Assembly (NCBI GenBank): GCA_039720395.1
Contig: CM077824.1
Coordinates: 18,375,046-18,439,045, forward strand
Length of the DNA stretch: 64,000 bases
Direction: 5' to 3'
Source: Liquidambar formosana
Taxonomy: Eukaryota; Streptophyta; Magnoliopsida; Saxifragales; Altingiaceae
Shown here: piece after piece, positions 23,584 to 36,254 of the stretch
Numbering within the stretch: position 1 is the first letter of the stretch
Layout of the letters: every line of letters starts with the position of its first letter
Notes under the pieces: model-generated
What the model saw: the letters and a program-made list of their open reading frames with translations, nothing else
Database searches by the model: none
Told to the model about the DNA's origin: nothing
Made by a program: the position numbers and the translations under genes

Positions 23584-26500
23584 TTATCGAGGCTTTTCAG
23601 GAGTTTGTTGTGGAGCTGGGAGGCTATACAAGGATTTCAGCTGCCTGCTTATAAGCTTGCTGTTTTGGAGAGCCAATTGAAGTTCCAAGTCATCAGACCA
23701 CCACTGTTCTAAACCATGAGCCTCAAGAAACTTCTGCTTTCCCTTCGACATCACAAACAACTTTGCTGCTGCCTGCTCATTTGTGGGACAAACATTCTCC
23801 TTGCTGGATTGGTTTTCTCCTGTTCCAGCCGGATCGGTGTAATAGCAACAGATATAGTCGCTATTGTTCACATATATATGAGGTACCCATTTCTTCAACC
23901 CTACACCAGGAGCCTTCTCCCCATATAAATGAGGTACCCAATTCCTAAATCCAAAACTAGAAGCCTTCTCTCCCTCATCATTGTTGGCTTGCGTTCCACT
24001 ACTTGAAGGAAGCATCGTTTTGAATCTCTTCCAAACAAACTCAGCTTTTTCCCCAATACTTCTCATGCTCATAGCTAGTGAAACAGAAGGGGGGTTGAAC
24101 AAATGGGTTTCCACATATATTCCTTGTTTGGCTAATGCCTTGCCCACTTGGAGAGCAAACCCAGCCCCAAGGGAATGACCAGCAACACATACATTGCTGC
24201 TTCCATAACTATCAGCTATGGATTTTAGTGCATCCAAAGCTCCTTTAAATCTGACAGAACCCTTTAAGCTTTCCCAAGCTAGAAAGCGTAGATCATCCTC
24301 TACATCCCTTCTAATGGTCAGGCTCTTGAGTAATGTTCCTCTGAGTGCTAAAACAGCTTTTGGTGCACCGCTGGGTCTAAGTAGTATCATATCAGCCAAT
24401 GCTGCAGATCGATCCCATTCTAGTATTGCACCATAGATGGATCCATCTCTCTCGTCAATTAAGGTTTGGGCCAGCTTGTACTTAAAGGGTATCCACCATT
24501 TTGGAGCAAGAGCGTTCTCTTCTGTCTTGTTCTCTTGTCTGTCAAGTTCAAGCAAGTAAACTGCTTGTATGAAACATGCAACTACTGTTCTTTTGTAATT
24601 GCCATCCTTCCTGCGAACACAACGCATCATGTTGAGAACAAGAACTGTTAATGATTGAAGATGAGGACTTTCAAAAGAAAGTACAGGCAACTCTATATCT
24701 AGTATGGATCAACGGAAATCAATATCAGGACATGAAATTTGTATATGCAATTGAACGAGAATAACCATCATTTTAATTTTGGTACAGTATATTAGAAGCA
24801 TTTACAAGAAATGAGATGAAGATGCTGGTGAGGCCGGCTAATTTCCATAAAAGTGCCCAAAAAAAAAAACTACGCAAAACTGTTCTCAATAAGGTGCAAA
24901 ATTAGGGGAAGCAATAAACTTTGCACACAAGATCAGAGTTGTCTGATGAAATGATGATCTACATAATTAAAAAGAACCATTGACTTGAAACAACTTAAAG
25001 TAATAAAATTTGGAAATCTGAAACAAGCACCACTCCATATGCAATTGAAATCACGAATTCACTACTGTCACCTCGGCACCATACATAGTATTAAGTTTAA
25101 CAAAGTTTTCAAGATTTGACTAATGTATTTTTGTGGACCCATTACAATGGGAACAGGTAAACAGATGCAAGGAAAGAAAGTAACCTGTTCAGACTACAAC
25201 TTCATGCAGTTTGTCACATCAGTGACTACATTCACCAGCTTATAAAACAACAAACATCGGCCAATTGGAGGGAGAAGATCCTCTCCAGTCCCACTATTAT
25301 CCAGTAGTGTCCAGTTAATGGCTGTTAATGCCCCACCTCATCATACGCAAATCTCACAGCCCACAGGACAGCCACATTAGATACCCTTCTATGGTATAAC
25401 TTAGTCATATAACCATTTCGGCGCATAAAAAAGTCAGTAGCAAAATCAAGTTAACCATGCATGGTCGGATTTCCAGCATGGAAAGATTGAATGCCATGAT
25501 AAGTGAATAAGAGTGATTGAAGAGGGAACTGACGGCTGCTTGTGATGAAGCGTAGTCAATCAAGGCAATCTGTTACAGTTTTAAATAGATTAAAAATTAC
25601 CATAGGTGGGTATTGACGTGGTTATCTGTGGGCTGTAGGATTTCCCGGGATGAAATGGTGTATTATGAACCATTGACTGGACACTACTTGACAGTAGCGG
25701 ACTGGAGGGGATCTGAACCCCCCCAATTGGAGAATCCAAATCTAATCTTCAAATGCTTCTAAAGCAAGAAACATCGACCTGCATGGGCCATTTATTCCAA
25801 CGAATTGACCTTATCAAAAAAATAAAAAATAAAAAATAAAAAATGCTTCTACAGATTGGAAACTATTTTAAGCAATTTTCCCTTTTTTTCTATTCGAGAT
25901 CGGACCAAAGCCTTAGTATCTCATTTTTCCCCTGCATTTTCAATGAAATAATGGAAACTAACCTCGATCCTGTTATACTGCCCGTAATTCGGGATATGGG
26001 GTAGGCTGTAATTTCTGATCAAGTACAAGAAGAATGGCAAAAACCAGGTAGGTGTTGAACCCACATATACAAAGAAGCCACTCCCCAAATATGGAAAATT
26101 CAGTACCTCTTTTTTAGATCTAGAGGCACCTGATATGAGTTAAATCATAATATTATACACACGTAATCCCTATAAACGCGGACTTCATTAACCAAATCTC
26201 AGAACCAAACTCATTTCTTGTAATAAAACACAAAACCCATATCTCAACCTTTTTTTCTTTTTTTCTTTTTTTTTTTTCCCCCCAATCTAAGAAACCCAAA
26301 AACCCCCATTTTCTAAATCATCAAATAACGTGATGAAACACAAACTCCTTGCATTCAGATCCTAAAATCTGACACCCTAAAGATAAAAATCTTCAATAAG
26401 AAAATAAGAAATGAGAAGTTTTTAACACGCCCACCTGATCAAGGATTTGATCACCCTTGAAATTCCAAACTTCAATTTGGGGAAAATAAGAAAATCTTCG

Positions 26501-26742
26501 ATAATGACGCGAAGAATTTGAAACCCAAGGTACCATTAATTCAAAATCTTCAATGCATTCAAGTGTGTGTGTGTGTGTGTGTGGAAGAGAAATGAGATGG
26601 GTACTGACCAACTAGAATTGATGAGGTCTCTCCAATTAGGGGAAGCCACATTTCGAGGTCCAGACACATGGAATGCGTACGGATGAGCCTCCTTTTCCAC
26701 CACCACTTCATTTGATATCTCCTCTGCACTACGCTTTGCCAT
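23584..26742 (-). CDS. Alpha/beta-hydrolase, lipase class 3-like (At4g10955 type)
   Basis: The CDS joins 26742-26609 and 24610-23584 (386 residues). The junction splits Trp45 (TTG/gtcagt ... gttcgcag/GAAGG), giving NSSWKDGNYKRT. The family is annotated as 'GDSL esterase/lipase At4g10955-like', but the visible fold signature is the lipase nucleophile elbow GHSLGAG at 189-195 (Ser191), not a GDSL block. Exon 1 carries the conserved HPYAFHVSGPRN block. Residues 46-70 hold the family's KRTVVACFIQAVYLLELDRQ. A short duplicated phrase (NWVPHLYGEKAP / KWVPHIYVNNSD) precedes the C-terminal region. I start at ATG 26742 (MAKRSAEE); further upstream the frame codes a Glu run but has no in-frame ATG before a stop. 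No signal peptide is visible, so a cytosolic or membrane-associated place is likely. The substrate is unknown. Confidence 0.93.
25271..25722. mobile_element. MULE-type MITE in the hydrolase intron
   Basis: A 452 bp element with inverted ends GGAGAAGATCCTCTCCAGTC and, from the right, GGGGTTCAGATCCCCTCCAG, flanked by a perfect 10 bp target duplication CCAATTGGAG (25261-25270 and 25723-25732). Inner blocks ('tagtgtccagt(t/c)aatgg') are also mirrored. It shares its ends with 32844-33734. Non-coding. Confidence 0.88.
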
Positions 26743-26790
26743 CACCACCACCTCCTCGTCTTCTTCTTCTTCTTCTTCTTCTTCTTCCTC
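26560..26790. repeat. GT and CTT microsatellites at the hydrolase 5' end
   Basis: A (GT)n run lies at 26564-26582 just inside intron 1. A (TTC)n run lies at 26759-26786, which on the minus strand is (GAA)n immediately upstream of the start codon, in the 5' UTR. Confidence 0.85.
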
Positions 26791-26799
26791 TACCACTCC

Positions 26800-28740
26800 T
26801 CCTCTTTGATGCTATCTTAGCATGTTAGATAGATAAAGAGGGGGGACTGTGCCTTGATTGAAAGGTTTGCTTTTCTGCTTTGTTTCCCTTCTCCCGTGGT
26901 ATCTGATTCGATGGATAGCTGAGAATTTAATTTTTTTGAAAACGGCTGGTTTGTCTCCAACGGTCATATTTCCTTCGCGTTGTCGGTTTGTCCCCCATTT
27001 TCATTGGAGGGCAAAATTGCGAGGTTATTTTCGTTTTTTTATTGGGTATCTTCCTTCGTCGGCCTTCGCGTTGTTGGATGACAGGTGGATTTTATCCTCG
27101 CGGAAGTGTACAGAAGTCAAAGGGAATCTTTACAATCCGGCGTAGGTGCATGATACTCAATGCTGCTTCAATCGCAGAAGGCTCATGGGACGGCTCTGAT
27201 TTGTTCTGATCGTAGATAAAGCGCCAAAAGGGGCGCTATATGGTGTGGAATAGGAGTTTTTTTGAATCAGAATTAACAGGCCTATGTATCATACCAAGCT
27301 AGAGGCCTGGACATTATAATTTGTGGGTGGGACATTCCCATCTGGCTCTGGGCTACTAGCCCATTTGATTTTTAAATTTTTATTTTTATTTCATAGGGAA
27401 ATTACATAAAATTTTTGGATTCTAGGCAGATTCACAAAAACCTTTTCCCGCGGTATCTGATTCCCGAGGAAGAATTTAATCAAAATGCGCAAGTTGATCC
27501 AAATACCTTAACCGTCAAACCAAAAAAAAAAAAAAAAACCCTCCTCAACTTTCAAACAAAATAATTTAACATTTCAATTATAAGGGCTTTAGAAAGCGTA
27601 GGTTAAGTGTTCGAAACTCCACAAAATCATTGAGCCCCTTTGAGACTACTTTTAAGACCCAAAGGACCTAATAATACCCGGAGTATGTAGGATGGGGGAA
27701 TTGCACATACGCATGGGATAAGTCAAGGCCAAACCTTAGATACCCTTGTTGATTAAAAAAAATTATTAAATTGATAAAATAAAAATAAATAAATAAAATT
27801 GTGACACTTTTCCTTTATGTTAATTTAGGGTTAACAAATTAATGCAAATAGACAATGTTTTTTATATACTATCATTAAACCAATTTAATACCACCAACGT
27901 CCTTATGGCCTAAAGGCATGTCCCTAAGCCCTTGTTTGATAGAAAGGAAAAAGTGCAAGAACGAAAAAGTTGATTGGAGGAGATATTTTCTTTGTTTGAT
28001 TAGGAAGGAAAAGTGGAAGGATGACCTTTCCTTCCAACTCACCAAAATCTTTGGGAAGTATAAATAAAGATAAAGTTTTTTTTTTTTTTTTTAAATAATA
28101 TATCAAGTAGTGAGCACATGATTTTGAGGTCCTAAGGTGCCAACCTAGTTGAAATGTTAGGATTCTCTTTGATGCTTCTATTTTTTATTTTATTTTTTTT
28201 CAAAAAAAAGATAGAGTTTTTATTAGTATTACAAAAATACTCTTCCAATATAATTGTTCATTTCATTTAATGAGTGTATGATGATAAAATATGTAATTAT
28301 TCATTTTCATTTTCTTTCATACTTTCCCTCCTCTCAAACCAAAAAGAAAAAAATTGCTTAGAAATGAAAACTCTATCCCTCCCCCATTTTTTTTCCTTTC
28401 GCTTTTCCATCATTCTTACAAAACAAAGCATAACAGTCGACATCAAGCCAAACAGGGTCGAGCCTATGTTCCTAGACTGGGCTGATCGGTTTCAAGTCAG
28501 CCCAATCGGGTCACCACCATTCATCGGGTCGGACTAGGCTTTGCCATAAAGTCAAAGTCTCATTTTCTCCATCCCCAACCAAATTTTGACATGTGGCCAA
28601 GCTCAAGGTGTTCGCCCCCGCACAGAATCCCCACACTTTGAAAATCTAGTACCCACATCATGGAATATTTGTGGAGGAGCTGTTTTTCCTACTCAAAATA
28701 TAGAGGTGGCTATGACACACCGTTGTAGAAACTAAATTAA
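26800..28740. other. Divergent intergenic region between two genes
   Basis: This region separates the minus-strand hydrolase and the plus-strand plastid gene, so it must hold both promoters. Open frames 26858-27145 and 26988-27209 show no family signal. There are A-tracts at 27520-27538, T-tracts at 28077-28092, and an AT-rich stretch 27750-27800. I could not pick a convincing TATA box for either gene. Confidence 0.4.
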
Positions 28741-28820
28741 TTATAGCCTTACAATTGCACAAAGCAATATGGAAAGAAAAACCTCCAAACTGCGAGAGCT
28801 TGAAGCCGACATATATTCCC

Positions 28821-31028
28821 ATGGCTGTGAATTTCAGTGCTATTTCTCTTCACCCAAACCCATCTTCTCCATCGTTTCTGATCCCAAAACAGAAACACAT
28901 CTTCAAGCTCTGCTCTTTATCATCACCTTCTTCTTCTTCTTTTAGAATAGCTGCTGCTCAATCAGAAGGAACTGAAGGAAGGGTCACAGAGGAGGATCCT
29001 CCTCCTGCTTTCTCTGGTACGCATTTGAAGTTGTTCTATTCCATTGAATTTAACACTGGTATGCATGTGGGTGTGTGCGTTTGTCTGTATATATATATAT
29101 ATATATATATGTCTGTCTGTCTATCTGTATGTATTGTATACATATTTTGTCTCTAGTATTTAGAATTGAACGAAATAAGAGCTATTTAATTCCCTTAAAT
29201 TAAATTTTTCTTTACTCATAAGTTTTGTAGAAGGACTTGGAACATGGGTTGATAAAATACGTGTAAATACATAATGGGCTAAGTGTGAATTTGATTTGAT
29301 TTGATTTGATTTTTCTCAAACTAACTTCATTGTTAGTAGCAAATAGACCCGATGAAATGACTCCGAAGCCTTCAATTTTCGATCATTATGTAGTGTGCTA
29401 CTGGATTGGATTGGATTGTCACTCAAAATTTTACTCGAACACATCAATAGCAGATCATTAGAAATAGGAGATAAATTATATATATATCCCAGGATCATTT
29501 ACAAGATACTACTTCGGCAGATGCACAACCTCTGCCTGCCATTTTGTCAATTCCACGATGTCACGCTTTTCCTGTAATAACTAGAATGTGTAATTTCAAT
29601 GGTAACTTTCATATAATTTTTAAGCAACATAATCATGAAATCTGGTATCAAAGTTGAGAGCAGCTCATAATATTGTGCTATTGGGTAACTTATATATTTG
29701 CCGACGTAAACACTAATTTTTCAGGTTGTCCAAAAGACTCGAGCTAATCATCAGTCACACATCACCAATTTAGCTTTTTGCTTGTGAATTTTGCAAGTAA
29801 CTCATAATTTTGTGTGTTTCTTGTAGTTCATTAGTCATGTGGCACCGGATATTTTCATGGGCAAGAAACGCTTATGCGATTTCATGTAAATGTTGTGGCC
29901 ATTAACTATCATCTGAGATCCTTGGTTAGGCAGTTGAACTGTATTGATTTTAAATTCACTAGAAAATTTCCTTCAAAATCAAACTCCAATCTGAGGTAGA
30001 ATGGCATAACTATGTGAAAGGGTAAACTTCTTTATAGGTGTTCTCTTTAATTATTCCTCTCAAATGAATTTGACTCCTTGCCTTCAATTTCTGAGCAAGA
30101 CCAATGAGAGGAACCCTGTCAATCACCTTGAAGAAATAATGACTACTTTTGAGCTACTACTGAGCAACCCTGTTGAGATAATATCACCTCCAGCAGTGCA
30201 GTTGTTCTAAGGATAACGCTATGCCTCAACTTTAGTTGAAAACAGAGAATTTAAAATAATAATAAGAAAGAGTCAGCCTCCTCAGTGGCCTGTTTTTAAC
30301 TTCATAATTTAAAATTACCAAATAGTTTTATACCTCAATCAGAATGCTTAAATTGCTAGAAGCTTTGTCATTCCTACTACCTTTGTAGAGCAGCAGTTTG
30401 TAGAAGTCCATTACATATTTGTTCAACTAGGCAAGAGGATGAAGTCAAATTTTGTTGAATTTATTAAACTAAGAAATTGTGGGGTTCACCCCTGAAGTAG
30501 TTTTGATGCTTTTTTCTATGTAGGTTCTTTGTCTTCTGCACGCACACAGCTAGATCTCTTGGAACAACTCAGTTCCACCAGCTCGTCTGTTGATGGTATG
30601 CATAGCTCTTCCTACATAAGAACAAATCCATTTTATATTCTTGTCATTAAGAAAAAAACAAATCAAATTTAAACTATAGCCACTTTTGTTCAATTGTTCA
30701 AATCAAGCTGAGAGTCTTTATTTCGTGACCAGGTTATGAGAGTGATGGCAGCTCTCGGAAACTAACAATCCGTGATCAGCTTGCGCAGTTGGTCGAGGAC
30801 AGAGATGATGATTTCAGCATCCCATTGGGTAAAAATATAAAGAAGGTCAGTGCCAAATTCTTAACCATCTCACAGAAGAGAAACATCAAAAGACAGGCTT
30901 ACCTGGACGAAGTATCTCAGAGGAATGACACTGTTTTCTTTGCCACCATCGGAGCATTTGTAATCCTTCCACCTCTTGTCATTTTAGGGATTGCTATATT
31001 AACTGGGTATGTGCAGCTTTTTCCATGA
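28821..31028 (+). CDS. Small single-pass membrane protein, probably plastid-targeted
   Basis: The CDS joins 28821-29016, 30524-30595 and 30733-31028 (187 residues). Every junction is GT-AG and in phase. The N-terminus (MAVNFSAISLHPNPSSPSFL, then Ser-rich SSPSSSSFRIAAA) has the composition of a chloroplast transit peptide. The middle is charged (TIRDQLAQLVEDRDDDFSIP; KRNIKRQAYLDEVSQRND). One hydrophobic segment near the C-terminus (about residues 157-181, FFATIGAFVILPPLVILGIA) is the only membrane span. I do not recognise the family by name. Size and layout recall small thylakoid assembly or NDH-associated proteins, but that is a guess. An upstream in-frame ATG at 28755 exists; I prefer 28821 because the transit-peptide-like sequence starts there. 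Confidence 0.85.
29086..29111. repeat. (TA)n microsatellite in intron 1
   Basis: A run of about 12 TA units lies in the first intron of the plastid-protein gene, followed by a short (GTCT)n run. A (TTTGA)n run is at 29293-29312. Confidence 0.8.
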
Positions 31029-32834
31029 CATATAGCCATTAATCTATTATATAGAAATCATGGTTTCAATCTATTATATAGAAATCATGGTTTCTTTCAC
31101 TGGTCTTTAGGTTTTATGGTTTAATTAGTCTCAGTATTTTTGCCATAAAATCCATAAAAATCATGTATGCATAAATTTTTAATCGACGCTACCATGGAAA
31201 CAGTATCAACTAAATCAAGGCATAGAAGTTTCCTTCAAATTGTTTCAAAGAATTCACTATTGAAGTATCAGGGGAAAATCTTTCTAACAGTTCAGGACAA
31301 AATCTCTTCCCATTTTTACATCTAAACATAGTCACATCCACCACAAAATCAGTATGGTTTCTACTAAAAAAACTAAGAGCTACATCATTTCCATCAGCAG
31401 GTAACTATGTAACGAGGACATAATAGTTCTTAACGTGATGGGCACCAATACTTATCCATGTTGGACGTTATTTTGAGCATGGTTCATTTTGCTTTGACAC
31501 TGACAATTTTCTCGGCTGCCATGTAATCTTGGAAGATATAAAATAGTTTCCTTTACGTGTGTATCTAGGTTTCAATAGCAAAGAAGAGACTAGGAACTTC
31601 TCTCTCACAGCAGTCTAAATGAGCTGCATGACATAAGCATCCAGTAAACTTGGGGATGTTTGGATGTCCAATGGGAACAGAATTGTTCCGGTTTCTGTCT
31701 AATCGAACGTGAATGCATAAATTCTTTAATTGCAATGTAGGCATTACAAGATAAGATGGAGCCAGTGCAAAAAGTTTGGATTCATCCACAAAAAATGATG
31801 ATAGAGAGTTTCAAATATGCCTTTTTCTGGTATCTTAAAAGTGATCTGAGGTAGACTCATTTCGAATGCAACATAATTCAATGATTCTACTTCAATGGGA
31901 TGTCCCTTAACATTGTTTCTGAAATGGGGTTAGCACCGTAATCTATGTCTTAAATTCATTCGAACATATACATTGGTCTGCTTGTGTGCTTGAGAAGGCC
32001 AAACCCGGGCTGTCATAGTGGCACCATTGCAACCTTTATTTAGATACTTCAGGTATGACAACATATCAGAGCCATGATATTTTGAATAATTCATTCACAA
32101 CCCTTTGTACATTTTACCTGCCTGGAACAAGGCTATGAACTGCATTTATATTAAATGTCATCTTAAGGGATGAGAGCACTATCTACTGTTTCACAGTTAC
32201 AGTACTTTCTTCTTAAACTTCTCCATAATTTGTTTCTCAACAATATAAACCTGTCCAGGGCCATCTGAAGAAAATATTGAAACTTCAGAGACAGGAAGCA
32301 AAGACTTAATGAAGCACTGTAAAGCACTTTGAACTTCGGGGATAACCTGGAAGAAGTCTAGAATTTACGGGGAATTAATGATGCCCCATGGAAACAAAAT
32401 TATTCCATTGTGTTGCAAACTACATTTTTGAGCAGTCCAATTTGTTTCTAACCCAAAATGAAGGAAGAAGGAGAAGTTAGTTTCACTGAAATCAACAAAG
32501 CCTTTCTAACTATGTTCCAACTTTTTAGGTTTAGATATGAGGATCCTATTTCACCATTGATTTCATCTAGGGCCAAATTTTCTGTTAAAGCATAGGCGAT
32601 CATGAAATCTCTCACCGCGTCAGCCCTTGCCCTTTTTTTACCTTCTTAAAGTTCATTCACCACCATTGAACTTCAACCATCTCTGTTCGGTAAGTAACAG
32701 AGACAATTTAAAATTGGAGTTGTATTTGTGTCAGAAAGGACACTCCTTTGACATGCCTGGACTCATGTCAAACATGCCCTATACGTGTCTAGAATTACAA
32801 AATATTTTTTTGACATTGTGTGCATTTCAGACCT
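31029..32834. other. 3' flank and intergenic DNA with a dispersed repeat
   Basis: A direct repeat 'tctattatatagaaatcatggttt' occurs twice (31050-31096). At about 32520-32830 lies a segment also found at 45415-45760 ('caccattgaactt', 'ttgtgtcagaaaggacactc', 'tgtctagaatta(c/t)aaaatattttttt'). On the minus strand it holds a short protein-like piece I cannot assign. No intact gene. Confidence 0.45.
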
Positions 32835-32843
32835 AGTTCAAAG

Positions 32844-33734
32844 GGGCTCGAATCCTCTCCAGTTTGCTCCTCTCCATTTCCCTCCAATATGTGGCTCACA
32901 ATTAACCACATTGTCTAAAGCCAATCCAACGGCTTGTAATGACCATGTCATTCTTTCCACTACATGTGCTCCGTTATCTTTTCAAAAGGGTAACAGCTAC
33001 TGTGACAGGGTAATATACTCTTCGGCGGCAATCAAACTCCATAGATGGGAACCAAAGGCGCATTTGTGAATTGCCATGACATTTTTTCTTTCTCCTTTTC
33101 AATCAAACATCATATTTTATACTTATTTTTCGGAAATTTTTTCAAAGAGTTGGATTTAGAAAGTTATGGTGACTCCCTTAAGATTCACCCTGTGGAACCA
33201 AACAGGACAAAATCTGTGCTAATATTTTTCTTTCTTTCTTCTGTAAAAATTCTGACAATTTGGTTGTGGTAATACACAATAGATCCCACCCCAATATCCT
33301 GTTTCTCCCTCTGCCCATCACTGAAGCAAATCATGTGCCAACGAAATCAATCGTTTGCTAATAGATTGCATTTATAATCCAAATCCCATTGGCAAAGGGA
33401 TTGCAACAATGCTCTGAAGAGGTCCATAGCAGAGGTTATTAGAGCATAGAATCCATGAAGATAGAAAGATTAGGAGTTTAAAAACATGGATTATGCCCAA
33501 ATTTTGAATTTGTAAGATGACAATGGCATCCAATCCAATAAATCAATTCCATTTTGTGTCTTCCTTATTGCGTTGTCGTTACAGTGATGGAACGGTAGTG
33601 CTAGTAAGCTAAGAATGTGAAAATGATTTTGCAAAGTGACTTGGCCCATCAAGAACCCTTAGATTTGGGTGAGCTGTTAATAGCCGTCAACTAGACCCAA
33701 CTAGAGGCTAGCGGACTAGAGGGGATCTGATCCC
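32844..33734. mobile_element. MULE-type TIR element, relative of 25271-25722
   Basis: The left end GGGCTCGAATCCTCTCCAGT and the inverted right end GGGATCAGATCCCCTCTAGT match the family in the hydrolase intron. A 9 bp target duplication with one mismatch flanks it (AGTTCAAAG 32835-32843, AATTCAAAG 33735-33743). The 891 bp body has no transposase. The open frame at 33045-33272 is not recognisable. Confidence 0.75.
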
Positions 33735-34738
33735 AATTCAAAGTTCATACTGTGAGAATTAGGAATGAATAAAATTTTTCCTCTTTCTTTCCATTAATCA
33801 ATAAACGTATATATATACAAAAGGAGAGTAACCAAAAGATTTATTAAAGATCCTATAAAACTAGAGAGATTAAAACTAACTCCTAAGATTGCTGTGTACA
33901 GTTAACAAAGATTTAAACTTGAATAAATCACAACAGACTCCTAAGATTAAGGAGAACAGACTCCTAAGATTAAGGAGGACAGATAACAGTCTTCTATTAT
34001 GCCCCCTCAAGATGGAGTGCGGGAAAGAAGTCCAATCTTAACTTTCAGTTGAAGAAAACGTTGTCAAGGAAGAAGCTTGGTAAGAGCATCAGCAATTTGA
34101 TCTTCAAAAGAAACATGAGTAACATGAAGAACACCACTTTAGACTTGATCTCGAATAAAATGAAAATCAATTGCAACATGCTTCATTCTTAAGTGAAAAA
34201 ATCGGGTTTGGAGAGTTGAGTGTGAAGTTTTTTTTTTTTTTTTTTTTTTGAGAGGTTTGTGGATGTTGTTCTTAGCTCTAGTGGTCATTTTGTGAGGGGG
34301 TTGGGGATGAGTTTCAGGTTTCAGGTAGGTGAGTGCTGGATGTTGGGTAGGGGGAAGTTATGTGAGGGGCATTTCCTGGTGAGGTGGGTGCAGCTGAGAT
34401 GGTGGGCATAGGTGATAACTCTGGAGCTTCGCTGGAGAGCTGCAAAGGAGTGTCCACTACTGATGGTGTATAGAGCGGTGAAACTAGAGTTGTGGAAGAG
34501 ACACGAAGGGGTTGCAAAATCCAAGTGTTAATAGAGTTGGGTTGGGGACGAAGTGATTATTTGGAGAGATGTATGAAAGGAAACGAGGACTCAACAAACT
34601 TAACATGCCTAAAGACTTAGATTTCGGAAGTTGAGTGATCAAGACAATAATAGGCACTTTGAGTTAGAGAATATTCAATGAAGACACATGGTTAGGAATA
34701 AGAATCTAGTTTGTGAGTGGTATAAGATCTGAGCCAAG

Positions 34739-36249
34739 TGTGAGCGCCGTGTCCTGAACCACGCCGGCTCAGCGGTGGTATGCCACTAACCACGGATGAT
34801 TAGGATAGAGAGGGAGTTGCCACCTGATTTGGCTTCGGTAACCAATTGACCCTTAAGAAGGGTCTAACTTACCATAACCAGAGATCATTTGGGTTTGAAG
34901 CTAAGCTACGTGAATGGGAAGGTGTTAGGCACCCATCTACGCCCAGCCGAGGTCGGCCCCCACATATATGTACTTATTGGTTTTAATTAAAAAGGACTTA
35001 ATTAGGCTCAACCGTATTCAAGCAATTCAATGATTTAATTTAAATGTTGGCACACAATATGAAGGAAATAAGGAATCAAAATAAAACAGTACGGATAAAT
35101 ATGTACACAGAAATCAAGAGTATTTAACAGAGTTGAATCATATTTACACAGTCTTCAAAACGAAAGAAGGATTAAACTGCAAAAATAGGGGTCATGCACG
35201 TACGTGCATATGGCAGGCACGTACGTGCACATCATATGTACGTACGTATATGCTCAATAAATTAGCCTAACATTTACCGTGCTCTGCTCAAATGAATCTA
35301 TGACTTGGATATATATAGGAAATTGACTCGAATGTAACTTAGAAGTGATAAAAATGACCTAAATCTAAATGATGAAGGAATGAAAGCAAATATTGATGAG
35401 GATGTACACGCAATAAATGATACTTGTACACACAGGCCTAAATCATGCGAGTTGAATGCTGGAATTGATGGACAAATATGATTGCATGATTCTTCCTATC
35501 CTTTATGCCCGAACAATATTTAGAATATTGAATATCGTATGCGAGGGATGAATAGATGCTAAAACGAATCTGAATGCCAACCATTAAATGAAAGGGATGC
35601 AGAAGATGTTATGCACATTTCATACAATTAAAAATCATGCTAAATCACAAGGAAATGGAATAAAGGATTGAAAATCGTTACCCTCAGGTACAGGCAGCAG
35701 CAATTTCTCCAAGAGCTTACCTTCCGAACCTCTCGCAGTCACAACTATGAGTTTTCGGATCTTTCAGGGTGGAGGCTGGGTGCAAAAGTTGGATCCCCCC
35801 TCTTGGTTGGAAGTAGGGTATATATAAGCTAGGATTAAGGTTTAATTCAGGGTCTATTAGGGTTTCTCAGCCACCACCAAGCAGCTATCAGCATAGAGGT
35901 TTCACAAGGAAAGAAACGATTTGGGGAGAAAAGCTGAAAATTTCGAAAATAAAGGGCATAATCGTACGTGCGTGGAAGATGCACGTACGTGCATGACTCA
36001 TGCTCATACGATCATGGGGTATCAAAAAGTATCAAAAAACCAATTGCATGATCGTACGTGCATGGAAGATGCACGTACATGCATGAACCATGCTCATATG
36101 ATCAAGGGGTATAAAAAACTATCAAAAAGCCACGTTGTGCCTGCATGGGTCCTTCGGGCTCGCTTGTGGTATTTCATCTACTATTGCCCTTCATCATTGG
36201 GCTTAAAGGTGGTCCAAAATGTTAGGCGGTACAAAATTGGGTGTCAACA
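34739..36249 (+). mobile_element. Solo LTR nested in the Copia element
   Basis: The 1,511 bp insert begins TGTGAGCGCC and ends GGTGTCAACA (TGT...ACA). It is flanked by a perfect 5 bp duplication CCAAG (34734-34738 and 36250-36254). It has no coding region and no second LTR. The block 'gagttgccacctgatttggct...ggtgttaggcaccc' (34812-34935) is widespread in plant Gypsy-type LTRs. A TATA-like 'TATATATAAG' at about 35818 suggests plus-strand polarity. Two ~92 bp tandem units (about 35945-36130) each carry 'cgtacgtgc(a/g)tggaagatgcacgtac'. Confidence 0.9.
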
Positions 36250-36254
36250 CCAAG

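Noticed and set aside
23716..24651. Several plus-strand open frames across the hydrolase gene
   Set aside because: They are antisense shadows of exon 2, which carries the lipase motif and a clean splice junction.
26743..26796. N-terminal extension of the hydrolase with a Glu run
   Set aside because: There is no in-frame ATG before the upstream stop; the frame opens only with GTG, and the (GAA)n is better read as 5' UTR.
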